Below are positions 33,763-44,529 of a stretch of DNA of 64,000 nt, one piece after another. The notes under the pieces were generated by a model. It did no database searches. It was not told where the DNA came from and saw only the letters and a program-made list of their open reading frames with translations. Numbering within the stretch: position 1 is the stretch's first letter; each line of letters starts with the position of its first letter. The DNA lies in contig NC_036461.1 of NCBI RefSeq assembly GCF_002775205.1, forward strand, positions 20,866,015-20,930,014. Reading direction: 5' to 3'. Origin of the DNA: Xiphophorus maculatus. Lineage: Eukaryota > Chordata > Actinopteri > Cyprinodontiformes > Poeciliidae. The position numbers were made by a program, and so were the translations under genes.

Positions 33763-34095
33763 GTGAATAAGTTTGTTCATGTGGTAGGTTATTTTAAAAA
33801 AACATGTCGCGCCATGATGCTCCCTACTGCTTCCTGTCGTCTTCTTTTTCGTGGATTGCGCCAGTGGCAACGTCCAGCTGTTGATCATGTGACTCGTGTG
33901 ACACGGAAAAAGTTTTTCTGATAGTTTTGAGAAATAAACTAATTTAAAAAAACAAAAACAAAAACACCTCACCCAGCGTCACAGCATTTTATCAACAAAC
34001 AAGAGGTTTTTTTTTTTAGTTAGCTGCATTTCCGTTGACCATAAAATTGTGCAATTAGACATTTTGAACACATTCGCTCAATGGAAACACGACAA
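33763..34095. repeat. MITE family with AGCTG.GTTTCCAT ends, copy 1
   Basis: Contains GAATAAGTTTGTTCATGTGG, CTTCCTGTCGTCTTCTTTTT, GAGAAATAAACTAATTTAAA and CACCTCACCCAGCGTCACAG, ending near CGCTCAATGGAAACACGAC. Shared in order with the copy at 37108-37443. Confidence 0.7.
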
Positions 34096-35355
34096 ATATG
34101 TCGCCCAGCGTTTGATGTCCAGATATATTCCAGCCCTGGTGTCATAAATAATATTTCCAACATATCTTCGTATGCTTAGATCAAATCATAGTATTGCAAA
34201 AAAATAAAAGAAAGAAATTTGTAAAAAAAAAAAAAAAAAAAGTGGGTAAATGTTAACAGAAACTTTCTGTTAAGACTTTTTACAGGGGATTTTCCTATAT
34301 TTCCTACTTCGTGTCAATGTTTGTGGATATACCAGGAGACATACTGTAAAAAATTTGGACAATTAAATTTTTAAGCGACAGAAATATTTGTGAACATTCA
34401 ATGAGATATGCTGTAACATTTAGTAAATGTTAGTTTGGGTTTATTCGTGAACCTTGAATTAATATGAGCAACATTTAATTTCCCTTTGGGATCAATAATG
34501 TATTTTTGAAGTGAATTGAAGACTAAAAAAAATATATACATAAAAAAAGACAAACTTGCTGCCAATAACTGTAAAAGAAATAAAATGTTTATGTTTAATT
34601 GTGAACCAGGATTTTTAGTTTAGCCAAGTAAAAAAATATTTGATTTTCTTTTCTGTCCAAACCAAGTTTTATCTCAGCTTAACTTGCACCAAAATTGAAC
34701 TTTAAACCTTTCTATGGTATGAAAATAGGGAAGCTAAAACCTGATTAAGTCATTCATTAAGTTACTGTAAATTCCGCCCATCTGTACTGCAGGCAAGTTC
34801 AAACCAGAGACAGTTTAGCTGCTATTAGTTGACCCACCGTCCCGTCTGCAGTGCACACAGAGCAGAGGACCCATGTGCAGATCGGGGCAGACCTGGCGGT
34901 GAAATGGTCGATACCCACGCAGGACCGCAGATGGGTCCCTGCACAGAGGAGCTGGTGGCTGGCGCCGCAACCTGGCCGCTGGCCAGATGGGCCACCCTGA
35001 GAGAGGTGCAGCCTGTCGAGCCAAAACAGCCTGATCCAGTTACTCCAGGCCGAGACTGGAGTCTGCTTCCGAGAAAACTCACAAGCTCAGATTTTTAGGG
35101 GCGTCGATGCAGTTGTGCCCATTTGTCACTGCACTGAAAAAAACACAACATCTCACCAAGTGTTTTTGGTCTAGTTTTTAGTCCAAACGTCTCAGTACAC
35201 TTCAAATAAGACAAAACTAACTTACATGTTTTTTTTCAACAAGATATAGAAGCTTGTTTTACTTAAATAATTTGGTAAGACTGATTTTTAAGAGAGCACT
35301 AGTTCTACTGGTGGATTATTTCCCATGAGTGGAACTAGTGTTTTTTCATTCTTAC

Positions 35356-35920
35356 TAAAGCTGCAGTGTGTAATTTTTATAAAAACTGTTTTTTGCATAT
35401 TTGTTAAAACTGTTACTATGTTGTGACAGTACAACACATGTGTCAAACTCCAGTCCTCAAGGGCCGCTGTCCTGCAACTTTTAGATGTGCCTCTGCTGCA
35501 CCACACTTGAATAGAATAATTAGGCCATTAGCAAGGCTCTGGAGAACTGATCTACACAAGGAGGAGGTAATTAAGCCATTTCCTTCCAGCATTTCGTACC
35601 TGTGGCACATCTAAAAACTGCAGGACAGCAACCCTCGAGGACTGGAGTTTGACACCCCTGCAGTACAATATGAGAGATATAATCTGTGGCCTCCAACTCC
35701 TACCATCTGAAGAAATGCACCACTTCTGAAAGAAAAACAACCAATCAGAGCCAGGAGGAGGGACTTAGTACTGTCAATCAACCTTGTGTACTCACTACTC
35801 AATGTGCTAAAGGAGGAGAAACAATTTACGGTTACAGGAAAACCATTTATCTGTTGTCAGTGGTAGCTATGCTAACTAGCCTTAGCATTCACAACAGACT
35901 CTGCTACCAGAGAGCATGTT
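35356..35920. repeat. AAAGCTGCAGT-family MITE, interrupted
   Basis: Begins AAAGCTGCAGTGTGTAATTT and resumes after the inserted element with TATGAGAGATATAATC ... AACCAATCAGAGCCAGGAGG. Related to 3955-4470. Confidence 0.65.
35435..35660. mobile_element. hAT-like MITE with 8 bp target-site duplication
   Basis: 226 bp. Ends are inverted repeats: left CACATGTGTCAAACTCCAGT, right reverse-complements to CAGGGGTGTCAAACTCCAGT. It is flanked by the exact 8 bp duplication CAGTACAA (35427-35434 and 35661-35668). Non-coding. The family, with CAGGGGTGTCAAACTC ends, is common in fish. Confidence 0.92.
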
Positions 35921-36016
35921 AATTCTGTCTCATTTCAAGGATACTAAGAAATTTGCACTAGAAATTTCTAGTGTCAAATTTTTCGTCTTAAAAAAATTTC
36001 TTTTTTTTAGTCGTTA

Positions 36017-36059
36017 GACTTTTAATTGGCAAGCCTCTGTTGCTTGCCAATTAAAAGTC
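36017..36059. repeat. Perfect hairpin, 17 bp arms, 9 bp loop
   Basis: GACTTTTAATTGGCAAG at 36017-36033 and its reverse complement at 36043-36059. A further partial copy of the arm follows (TTTTTAATTGGCAACAAC). Confidence 0.93.
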
Positions 36060-36828
36060 CTACCATTTTTAATTGGCAACAACGGTAAGACTTTCTTTTT
36101 TTGCAGTGTGGTTGGTCTTTTCTCAGCTTTTATTGTTGTTCAAACTGCAAATAAATTAGTATAATGTGAAGTTTTCTTGTTTAAAAAAAACAGTATAAGA
36201 GGAGTTTTGAATTTTCTGCTCTGAGTATTTTATTATGGAACACCTTGCAGAGGAGCCTTATTAAAGGATGGACGTGTGCATTGCTCACACAAAGCATGCT
36301 TTGCGTGAGGTCCCTGTAGATCGGTATCTGTCTGAGCACAAGCCAAAATGTTATATATGCTAAAAAAAAAAAAAAAAAAAAAAAAAACCAACAACATAGT
36401 TTTGAGATTCCTGAATTATTGATGAGTGAAGCTGAAAACGAAGCAGCGAGTTAGTGAGTGCAAACTCCATGCTCTCTACTAATCTGAACCCATGGTGGAT
36501 AAATGTTTCAATGCACATTTTAGAAGACAGTCGGATGTCTGACAGCAGCGCTGCATTCCTGTTATTATGAAGAATTTGGGTGAAAAGAACTCGACGGCCC
36601 ATATGGAGTCATATCTGCTTTCACATAATGGCTGAAGTCCATGTGTCGGTCATGGAGAGGTATTTTCTTCTTCTTTTGCTTCGTCTGTTGTATGTTTTTT
36701 AGCAAGGCTAGTACAGAAAGGTCAGCCAGAGCAACTCATTTTGATAGACTTGTATCTATTAATGTAAGGAGGAGATTAATGTTACATGAGGCCAAAAACA
36801 AATGACCTCCTACTGACATCAACAGCTG

Positions 36829-37037
36829 TTTTTCCATAACGAATGTGCGCAAAACTTTGCCAATGTCGACAAAACACAATTTCATCATTGTGGTGTTTGC
36901 ATTAAGTAAGAAATTACACGTGAATAAGTTTGTTCACTAAAAATAAGTTGCGCCATTTCAGTTGTTTCAAAATTAACCTGTTTCTATCAAGCAAATGTAT
37001 TTTTGTAATTCCAGTTTGTCCAATGGAAACACAGTTA
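36829..37037. repeat. MITE family with AGCTG.GTTTCCAT ends, copy 2 (short)
   Basis: Starts AGCTGTTTTTCCATAACGAA, contains CGTGAATAAGTTTGTTCAC, and ends TCCAATGGAAACACAGTT. The ends are inverted repeats. Confidence 0.7.
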
Positions 37038-37107
37038 ATAGCTAGAAGACGGTGCTAGCTAGTAGCTACTACTAGCTAGTAGCTACTACTAGCTAGCACT
37101 AGCTGGG
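37038..37107. repeat. AGCTAGTAGCTACTACT tandem/palindromic cluster
   Basis: Two tandem copies of a 17 bp unit rich in CTAG and AGCT, between two MITE copies. Confidence 0.75.
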
Positions 37108-37443
37108 ATAATAACCGTGTTTACATTCCCAATTGCAGTATTTCTATTAAATATGAAACACATTAAAAACTATGCGATTAAAGTTAGTTTGTTCACGCAA
37201 TACGTCATTAAAAAACACGCTGCACCATCATCCTCCCACCACTTCCTGTCGTCTTCTTCATTTGTCGGTCATGTGCAAAAAAAGTTCCCATTGTAGTTTT
37301 GCAAAATAAATCTGTTCCAAAACCTCACCTCGTCGTAGCACCAAAACTTTTCAGCAAAAAAATAGATTGTTTTCAAAATTTTTGTGTGTCTATTAGACAA
37401 AAATTCATTTTCAAAATGGCAAATTGCACCAATGGAGACGCAG
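37108..37443. repeat. MITE family with AGCTG.GTTTCCAT ends, copy 3
   Basis: Contains GTTAGTTTGTTCACGCAATA, CACTTCCTGTCGTCTTCTTC and AACCTCACCTCGTCGTAGCA, ending ATTGCACCAATGGAGACGCAG. Confidence 0.7.
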
Positions 37444-37539
37444 CTAGAACCGGCCGCAGTGATCCCGGGCGTCTCACCTCAGACTGACAGCTCCGAAGCA
37501 GGATGAATGAAAAGCATCTCCTGGGGTCAAGGTCTGATT

Positions 37540-37760
37540 TGGGCCAGGAGGCTCGCCTTATTGTCGGAGAGCATCTTTATTTAAAATTCAGAGTGAATAA
37601 TTCAGGTTGTGACTGGCAGCGTGAGCGGCGGAGGGGCGCTGGGGGACTGTAACATTCACAGAAGCGGGCCAAGATGGATGGATAGGCTTTCTTATTGTGC
37701 ACTCATTTCCACATTCGGGTGATTAAGTTTATTATTTGGCCCACGGTTGCATTAGCATGT
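37540..37760. promoter_or_regulatory. Candidate conserved non-coding element
   Basis: Non-repetitive block with TTCAGAGTGAATAATTCAGG, GGGTGATTAAGTTTATTATT and TTGCATTAGCATGTGATTAC, rich in homeodomain-type TAAT/ATTA cores and clear of repeats. No ORF. Confidence 0.35.
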
Positions 37761-37984
37761 GATTACCCAGGGTATCCTACAGTGTGAGAGAGAGATGGGA
37801 ATATTTATGGTCTTAGAACAAAGGAGGATCTCGTCGGTCACCTGAGTCTCTAATATTTTTTTTTTTTTGGAGGATGCAGCAGAGAGACGTTTCAACCCGA
37901 CTGCTCTGGCCTGGGACCGCGTTCGGCTCTGTGCTTCCTCTCTCAGTCTGCTAGCAAACAACTCTTCCCGACTCTTTTGTTTGC

Positions 37985-38145
37985 CAAGATCAAGGTTACC
38001 ATGGCTACCAAGAGGGGCTCTATGAGCACCTCATCCCTCATCTAAATATTCCTAGTTATCTATGGTAATGAAATGCACACACCATTATCTGGCTTAATGA
38101 AACACACTCCATTGTCTCTGATTAGAAGATGAGGTGCTCTGTGTG
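37985..38145. promoter_or_regulatory. Candidate enhancer with X-box-like motif
   Basis: GTTACCATGGCTAC at 37995-38008 resembles an RFX X-box. It is followed by TATGGTAATGAAATGCACAC, CTGGCTTAATGAAACACACT and CATTGTCTCTGATTAG (Sox- and homeodomain-like cores). Inference from motif texture only. Confidence 0.35.
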
Positions 38146-39327
38146 TTGCTGCAGAGCTCCGTGGCTCCCAAACCACAACTAGCGGGAAAATATGGAAACA
38201 ATGTCCGGTTGCATACTGCGACAGATCGCACTGGTTGTGCTGCCGGGGCTGTTTGATCGAACTAATTGGGCTGTCAGCTTTCCCTTCGCCTTGTGATAGA
38301 CTTGCAGCTTCTGTGAATTTTTTTCTGTTTTTTTTTTTTTTGCTTTCAGACAAAAGTGGCTCATTAAAAGAGATGGATTATGACACAAAATCCTTTGCCG
38401 CTCTCCGGTTTGACAAGGCTACGGCAAGCGGGAGAGACCTTCATTATCCGACCGCGTCTGAACGCATCGTCATCGCCTCTACCACGGCCTCTAGAAATAT
38501 TTCACTGGTCTGGATATGGATGGAGAAACAGTATGCAGAAAATATTTTTTACGTTAAAAGCTTAATCCAGCCATAAGGTTGTCACAATGACACATTTGTG
38601 CTGGACGATAAATTGGCCCAGAAGTTATCGCGATAAATGATAATATTGTCATTTTGAGATTGTTTTCAAGTAATGGTAACGGCAAATTAATCCAAGAACA
38701 CATTGCCAAAGATCTTTAAACTTTACATTCTAAGACATTTTGACTACCCAAAATAAATAAACAAAAACAACAGAAACAACAAATGAAATGAATTATGAAT
38801 CTGTAAACAAAATTGTCCTCCAAAAAAGGGGCCAGTTGAGACAAAATCACCAGACTGAAAACTTTCATCATCCAGTTTTTGGCAGAAAGAGAGAAAAGAG
38901 AAAAACAATAAGTCATGCAAATGGAAATTATTGAGCTCATTTTAATTTACCACGGGATTAATTGATGTATTGCTTTTCCATCCATCCATTTGCCCCTCCT
39001 ATTCATTCATCCATCCATACGTTGATCAATCTGCTGAATCATTCATTCATTCATCCTCTAAAACCAGACTTTAAAAGGAATGAGAATTCTGGACATGGAT
39101 GAATTGTGTGTGTAGGAAGCCTCTCTGTCATTTCGTGTCTACAGTGGAAAGATGCAGATCAACTCTTAGAAAATTTTTTTTTTCAATCTTCTGTATTTAT
39201 TCTTTTATGCTCCGAAATAACACGACCAATGAGTGGTACCATAAAACGCTTCTACTGTAAAGCCGTGCATCCTCGTATTCCAGGGGCGGAAAAAAAACAC
39301 AAAAGCTTTGACCAGATCCTGCTTCCA

Positions 39328-39331
<4 letters not shown>

Positions 39332-39415
<84 letters not shown>
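39332..39415 (+). repeat. Long GT microsatellite
   Basis: About 84 bp of almost pure (GT)n, the longest dinucleotide run of this type in the window. Confidence 0.97.
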
Positions 39416-39416
<1 letters not shown>

Positions 39417-39554
39417 GATGCGACGGTGTCTATTTCCTACTCATACTCGGGGTGATATCTGCAGATTGCACGGTTCAAGTCGCTCTGCATTTCATGAGCC
39501 GGTCCTGTCACTAACAGTTATCTCCCCGCCGACCTCTGAGGAGTTGTCTAGGTG

Positions 39555-39900
39555 AAATGATTCTCCGAAGCTCTGAATAATGCATGAAATTACGTAATGC
39601 AAATGGAGGCCTTATTTCCCCTGCCCTTTTTTTTTTTCCCCAGACGCCAGCGCCTGAGCCACTGTTTTAGACGAGGAACAGCGGGGAATCCCCTGGGGGC
39701 AAAAAAGGAACCACAGCCAAGAGCGAAAAGGTCAAGCGCTAAAAGCTGAGCCTGCTCCTCACCCGGTCATGAGTTAGAGTTATCAGTAAACGCCACAATC
39801 ACACACCTTCCTCACTGGGCTGTCATTCCAAGCAGTGAAATATTCATTAAGAACCAGCTTGGCTGCTTTCCGCACTCGACTGTAAACAGAAGCCAAATCA
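39555..39900. promoter_or_regulatory. Candidate conserved non-coding element with octamer
   Basis: TGCATGAAATTACGTAATGC followed by AAATGGAGGC contains a perfect ATGCAAAT octamer (POU/Oct site, about 39597-39604). The following 300 bp is non-repetitive and GC-balanced. Confidence 0.35.
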
Positions 39901-41523
39901 ACAGGGCCGGACGACTGACTTTCTGGGGCCGTGGGCAGGGTCTTCACGGCTTAGTGCTTTTCATTATAGTTTAGTTTCATTTTGTTGTGACTTTTTGTTT
40001 TTATCTAATTCAGTTAGTTTTCAGGATGCCTTTGCTAGTTTCTATTAGTTAAATATCGTTTTGTTGTTGGTTCTTGTAAGTTATAGCAGTAGTTTTAGTT
40101 CTTTCATACTTTGGTTAATTTTTAGGCGCAGAATTCAAAAAGGTTAAAATATTTGTATAGTGCTTATGCACACGTCGATTGGCTAATGAATACTCAACAG
40201 ATGATACCATTTTCAAAAGATTTATTCAATTAGTGTTGAAAAACCAATCGTCTCTGGCGCTTTATCCCAACTTTTGCTGTCGCCATGTTGCGGAGGATGT
40301 GCCGTGATTTGCCGACAGCTGACGTAAACTGCTTGTTTGGCAGGAAAAAAATTTATTTCACATCCGTATGAAAGGTTAGTAAATATTCCTAAACACTAAA
40401 ATGAAGGATATTATAGCTATAATTTCAGTATGTTTTAGTTTTATAAACCGACAATGTAATTCCTCATTAATTACCGTTTTTATTTATTTCAGCTAACAAA
40501 AATGCTTTCTCAATTTCAGTTTTTGTTATTTCATTAGTTTTAGTGAACTGTAGTAACCTTGAGTCCTGAGCAGCGATTGATTTGGGGGCCTTCTGATGGT
40601 TCAGTTCATTTCTGCCATATAAGGATCATTAATGTTCTCAAATGGTTTTTGATAAAAACCAATAAGCAAACTGTTAAAAAATGAAGAAATAGCTGTGTTT
40701 GCATTTCTTTAAGCTAAGTTATATTGAACGTCTTTTCATCAGTCGCTCCAGGATTACGCAATTTTTCTTTTACAATTAAATTTTTTTTTACAGATTTTGC
40801 TATATATTTAATCAGGTTAATCACTCTCAAGCATTGTGATTAATCACAATTAATCATTACGCTTAATGTTTTAAGAACATGTTTTATTGTCTCGAACTAA
40901 ACATCTCACTTTTCCAGGTTTTCATATTCAGAATTCATTTGGTTTCAAACGTGATTCAGAAATGTTAACACAGAACTGGTTGAGCTTAGGTAAGGCTACC
41001 TACTGACTTTATTTAATCTCAACGTAAAAAGTGAAATTTACCACTGAGCACTCAGGTCTGACTCTCTTCGCTCATCTTTGGACGAGAGTTTGTTAAGTTT
41101 GTTACTCTGCATTGTTGACCGCAGAACGAGACCGTGTGATGCGCTGCTGTGATCTAGGCAATTCTCCTTGGGAGAGAGGCTTTTAGGTGGAAATAGGTAA
41201 CCTGGTTAATCTGGATTATGTAATATTAATGCGCCAAACGTTTTAGGTTAATCGCATGCATTAGCACGTTAACAATGACAGTCCAGGTATATTTGTTAAA
41301 TCTTTTTGATATCATGCAGATGAACTTTGAAATTTAATGTCATTAATCTGCACTATGTTTTATTAATTTGTTAAACGTTTTAGATTAATTGAATGTGTTA
41401 ACACGTTAACATTGACAACTCTAATTTTATATATACGGATATATAAAACTCCCACGCACTCTCCAGGACCCTGCTGAGGGTGTAGAGCTGGTCCAGTGTT
41501 GCACGACCAGGACAAAACCACAC

Positions 41524-41555
41524 TGCTCTTCCTGAATCATTATTCAGGAAGAGCA
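41524..41555. repeat. Perfect hairpin, 14 bp arms, 4 bp loop
   Basis: TGCTCTTCCTGAAT at 41524-41537 and its reverse complement at 41542-41555, next to the long TA repeat. Confidence 0.9.
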
Positions 41556-41575
41556 TGAATGCCATTATTCCTGGC

Positions 41576-41577
<2 letters not shown>

Positions 41578-41666
<89 letters not shown>
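41578..41666. repeat. Long TA microsatellite
   Basis: About 89 bp of pure (TA)n. Confidence 0.97.
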
Positions 41667-41670
<4 letters not shown>

Positions 41671-42640
41671 TATTTATTTTTTTCTAAGCGAGGGCCTTGG
41701 CCCCCCCTCGGCCTCCTCTCGGTGCGCCACTGTTTACAAGATGGTCTCATTGTTAGAGTGGTGTATGAGTAGTACTTTAAAAAGCTATATGCTTCATGAA
41801 AAGTGAAGATTGTTTGAGGAACCCCTTCTGGCCTGGAGTCGCCAAAGCAACCGGCTTTGCCGCCTGTTTATAAGAAACAGCTGCAGAGAAAGTTTTTAAC
41901 AAATTGAGAAACGCTGCTTCCGCTTGCTCTAAAATGAGGCTAAACTAAACCGCCGCCAAGCACCGTCTCCAACGAGCAGACGAGTCTTCCCACCACGTCC
42001 CTCCCTCTCTCTGTGAGAGTGCGTGTGTGTGTGTGTGTGTGTGTGTGTAGTGGGCTGACCTGAATGGCATTAATTGCCCCCTAAGATGACGGGCAGATGA
42101 AAGTGAGGTGCTGGTTTGCTGTGGGACATGGGGGCTGCTTACAAAGACGGGCTGGCAGGTCTCACTGACTTCAAAAGCAGATAAAGGACCTTTTTTTTTT
42201 TTAAACACAAAAGATTCCCTCCCCTCTCCTCTTTTCTTCAACCTGAATCTTCAGACTCTGGGTCCATTGGTGGAAAAACCTCCTAGCCTTTTGTCAGTTC
42301 TTAACGCTGGGGGGATTAAAGTGCTGTTGCGGAAATCATTGTTTGTGTTTTCCCTCCCGACCCTGCTGTCGTCCTTTAGTCCCGTGACGGAATTGACCAG
42401 CCTGTAACAATGGCAGAGGTTCATCTTTTCTCTTTTAAGAGAAATCAAAAGCAGGAAGGTGTGTAGTCTCCAGGTTTATCGGGGGGGGACAACGATACAA
42501 CGTCTTTGGTGTAGGCAGAGTGCTGTTGACCTTTCGAGCACTTTAGAAAAATGAGGACAAGGAGGCCTTACTTTGAGGAAATCACTGAACTGCTGTTAGA
42601 TGCAACAATGTGACCTCGTTTTCTCCTTTCACTGCAAAGG

Positions 42641-43215
42641 CCTTAAAGGGACAGTTGTGTTATGGGGGTGTTATGTCATATCAACTTTTTTTTTTTTTTT
42701 AGCTTTGTATCACGTTATAATGTTGTTCCCTCATCAAAATCACATTAGAACTCTGATTCTTTTATGCATGTTTTATGAAATAATGAATCTCCCATTCAGG
42801 ATGCCTAAACGCTTCCTCATACAAAGCACCGCCTATTCACCCAAAGCTCCTCCTCCTTTCTCCCCCACTCAGCTCCTTCAGACTAGCCAGAAGCAATTAG
42901 CAAACACCTGGTAGAACTGAGCATCTGCTGAACTCATCATATGAACCCCTATGTGCAAAGCTCCTGGAAGCTTTGAACTTACAACGCATCGTAGAGGAGC
43001 ACTGTTGTGATAACGCAGTGAAGGGGAGTGTCGGCAAGAGTGGGAGCTTCTTAAAGAGACATACGTCAATTTCAAAGAGTAAAATTGCAAAGTCAGGGTT
43101 AGGGTTAGGCTTTTCTCTTCAGGCATTATTTTTTATTTGTACAGCATTTTCATAACAACTGACGGTAACATAGTTACTTAATGATCCTATAAAATAGAAC
43201 TGTGTGTCTGGAAAA
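42641..43215. repeat. MITE-like repeat
   Basis: Begins AAAGGGACAGTTGTGTTATG. The right part (CTTCTTAAAGAGACATACGT ... AACTGACGGTAACATAG) matches 125-345. No protein. Contains a short telomere-like GGTTAGGGTTAGG that is incidental. Confidence 0.65.
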
Positions 43216-43659
43216 TATATAATACCCAACTGTTAGGAGTAGTAATTAGGCATGGACATCTATGATAACCCTGAGTTAAAACACCAAATTGTTTCATGGC
43301 GTTAAGGCAAAGAATTAAACCATATATGAATGCAAAAAACTATTAAAAAATTTGAAAAAATATAACTGAAAAGCAACAGTTAATCCTACTGCTGTTAAAT
43401 TAGCAAAACATAATTATTACAGTTATGACACTAGAGTCAACTGTATTTGCACATGTTTCAATTTAGCGAAAATGATAAATTAGGTTTTTTGCTCGCGCTT
43501 ATTGAGGAAAATGGTAAATAATGAGACTTAAAAAGAATAACAATATGAGCTTGACATATTTTCAAATCACCAACACTGGCCTCTCATGCAAGAAAAGAAG
43601 CAAAAATTGCTACAGGTAAAAAAAAAAAAAAAAAAAAAGATATAAAAGTCCGGGATTAT

Positions 43660-43735
43660 TTACACAGGAAATGGATGTAGAAGGCAGTGCGTCACAAATC
43701 ATCTTCCTGTGAGAAACATGAACTTAGAAAGGAAC
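43660..43735. repeat. Dispersed repeat, paired with 27590-27665
   Basis: See the entry at 27590. It is preceded by an A-run. Confidence 0.65.
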
Positions 43736-43811
43736 ATATATTTCCCATCACATTTACTGGTGTAGAAATCAAAATGCATGCAATCAATAACAGAATACTT
43801 AAAAAATTTTA

Positions 43812-43852
43812 TATCACTTGTATATCAGGCAGTTACTGATATACAAGTGATA
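43812..43852. repeat. Perfect hairpin, 17 bp arms, 7 bp loop
   Basis: TATCACTTGTATATCAG at 43812-43828 and its reverse complement at 43836-43852. Confidence 0.93.
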
Positions 43853-44460
43853 AATGAAGATGCCAAAAGAGCCATCTACTACTGGGAAGACAATAACTGC
43901 TCAAAGCCTTTTAACGTAATCTCATTTCAAGGATATTCTTTCTTTTTTTTTTTTTAAAGAGAAAGTAAAAGCATTGGTCAAAAAATTATTATGGTGCTGC
44001 AGAGGCTCTTTCTTCATTTGGAAACAATAATAAAAGGAGGAAAAGCAAACAGGCGGAGCAGCTTTTAATTGTTTATTCCCCTCTCTGTCAGGTTTCCAGA
44101 GCTTCACTACAACCTGGATTCCTGTCATTCTGCAGCCGCACAGCCAGACCCTCCATCAAGCCATGAATAGGAGAAGTCACATTTCTGATAGCGTTTAATG
44201 AAAAATCCACCCAGGCTTTGGGAGGCAGCGAGAGAAGGGGGTGGGAAGGGTGGATACAGAGAGGCATGTGTGTGCGTGTGTGGGTGGGGGTGTGTTTGTG
44301 TGTGTGTTGAGAGAGGAGTGTTCAACAAAGAGAGCCTTTCACAGGATTGGGAAGCCCAGATTGCTCCCTTTGCTCTCCCGCCCCACGTTCTCTCATTTTG
44401 TCTTTTTTGATTCAACATCAAAAATGTGCCAAATGACTGGGCAGAAACCTCTGGGGGAGT

Positions 44461-44494
44461 TGGGGTTTTTTGGGGTTTTTTGTCCAGTTTCTGT

Positions 44495-44525
<31 letters not shown>

Positions 44526-44529
44526 GGGG
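44461..44529 (+). repeat. G-rich tract: GGGGTTTTTT units, GT repeat, 21 G run
   Basis: TGGGGTTTTTTGGGGTTTTTT, then (GT)n, then an unbroken run of 21 G. Strong G-quadruplex potential; also a likely assembly/sequencing trouble spot. Confidence 0.85.

Larger units (their letters stand above)
35128..36110. repeat. Composite repeat with CACTG.AAAAA ends containing two nested MITEs
   Basis: Left end CACTGAAAAAAACACAACAT and right end TTTTTTTGCAGTG are opposed. Inside lie a copy of the AAAGCTGCAGT family (35356-35920) and, within that, the hAT-like MITE at 35435-35660. The outer target-site duplication is not evident. Confidence 0.5.

Noticed and set aside
39106-39555. 149-codon ORF
   Set aside because: Created by the long GT repeat.
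39690-39703. Further CTCF-like motif (CCCCTGGGGGCAAA)
   Set aside because: Deviates at several core positions; weaker than the five listed. The same applies to 14213, 42072 and 51858.
43094-43110. Telomere-like GGTTAGGGTTAGG
   Set aside because: Only about two and a half units, inside a MITE; not an interstitial telomere.
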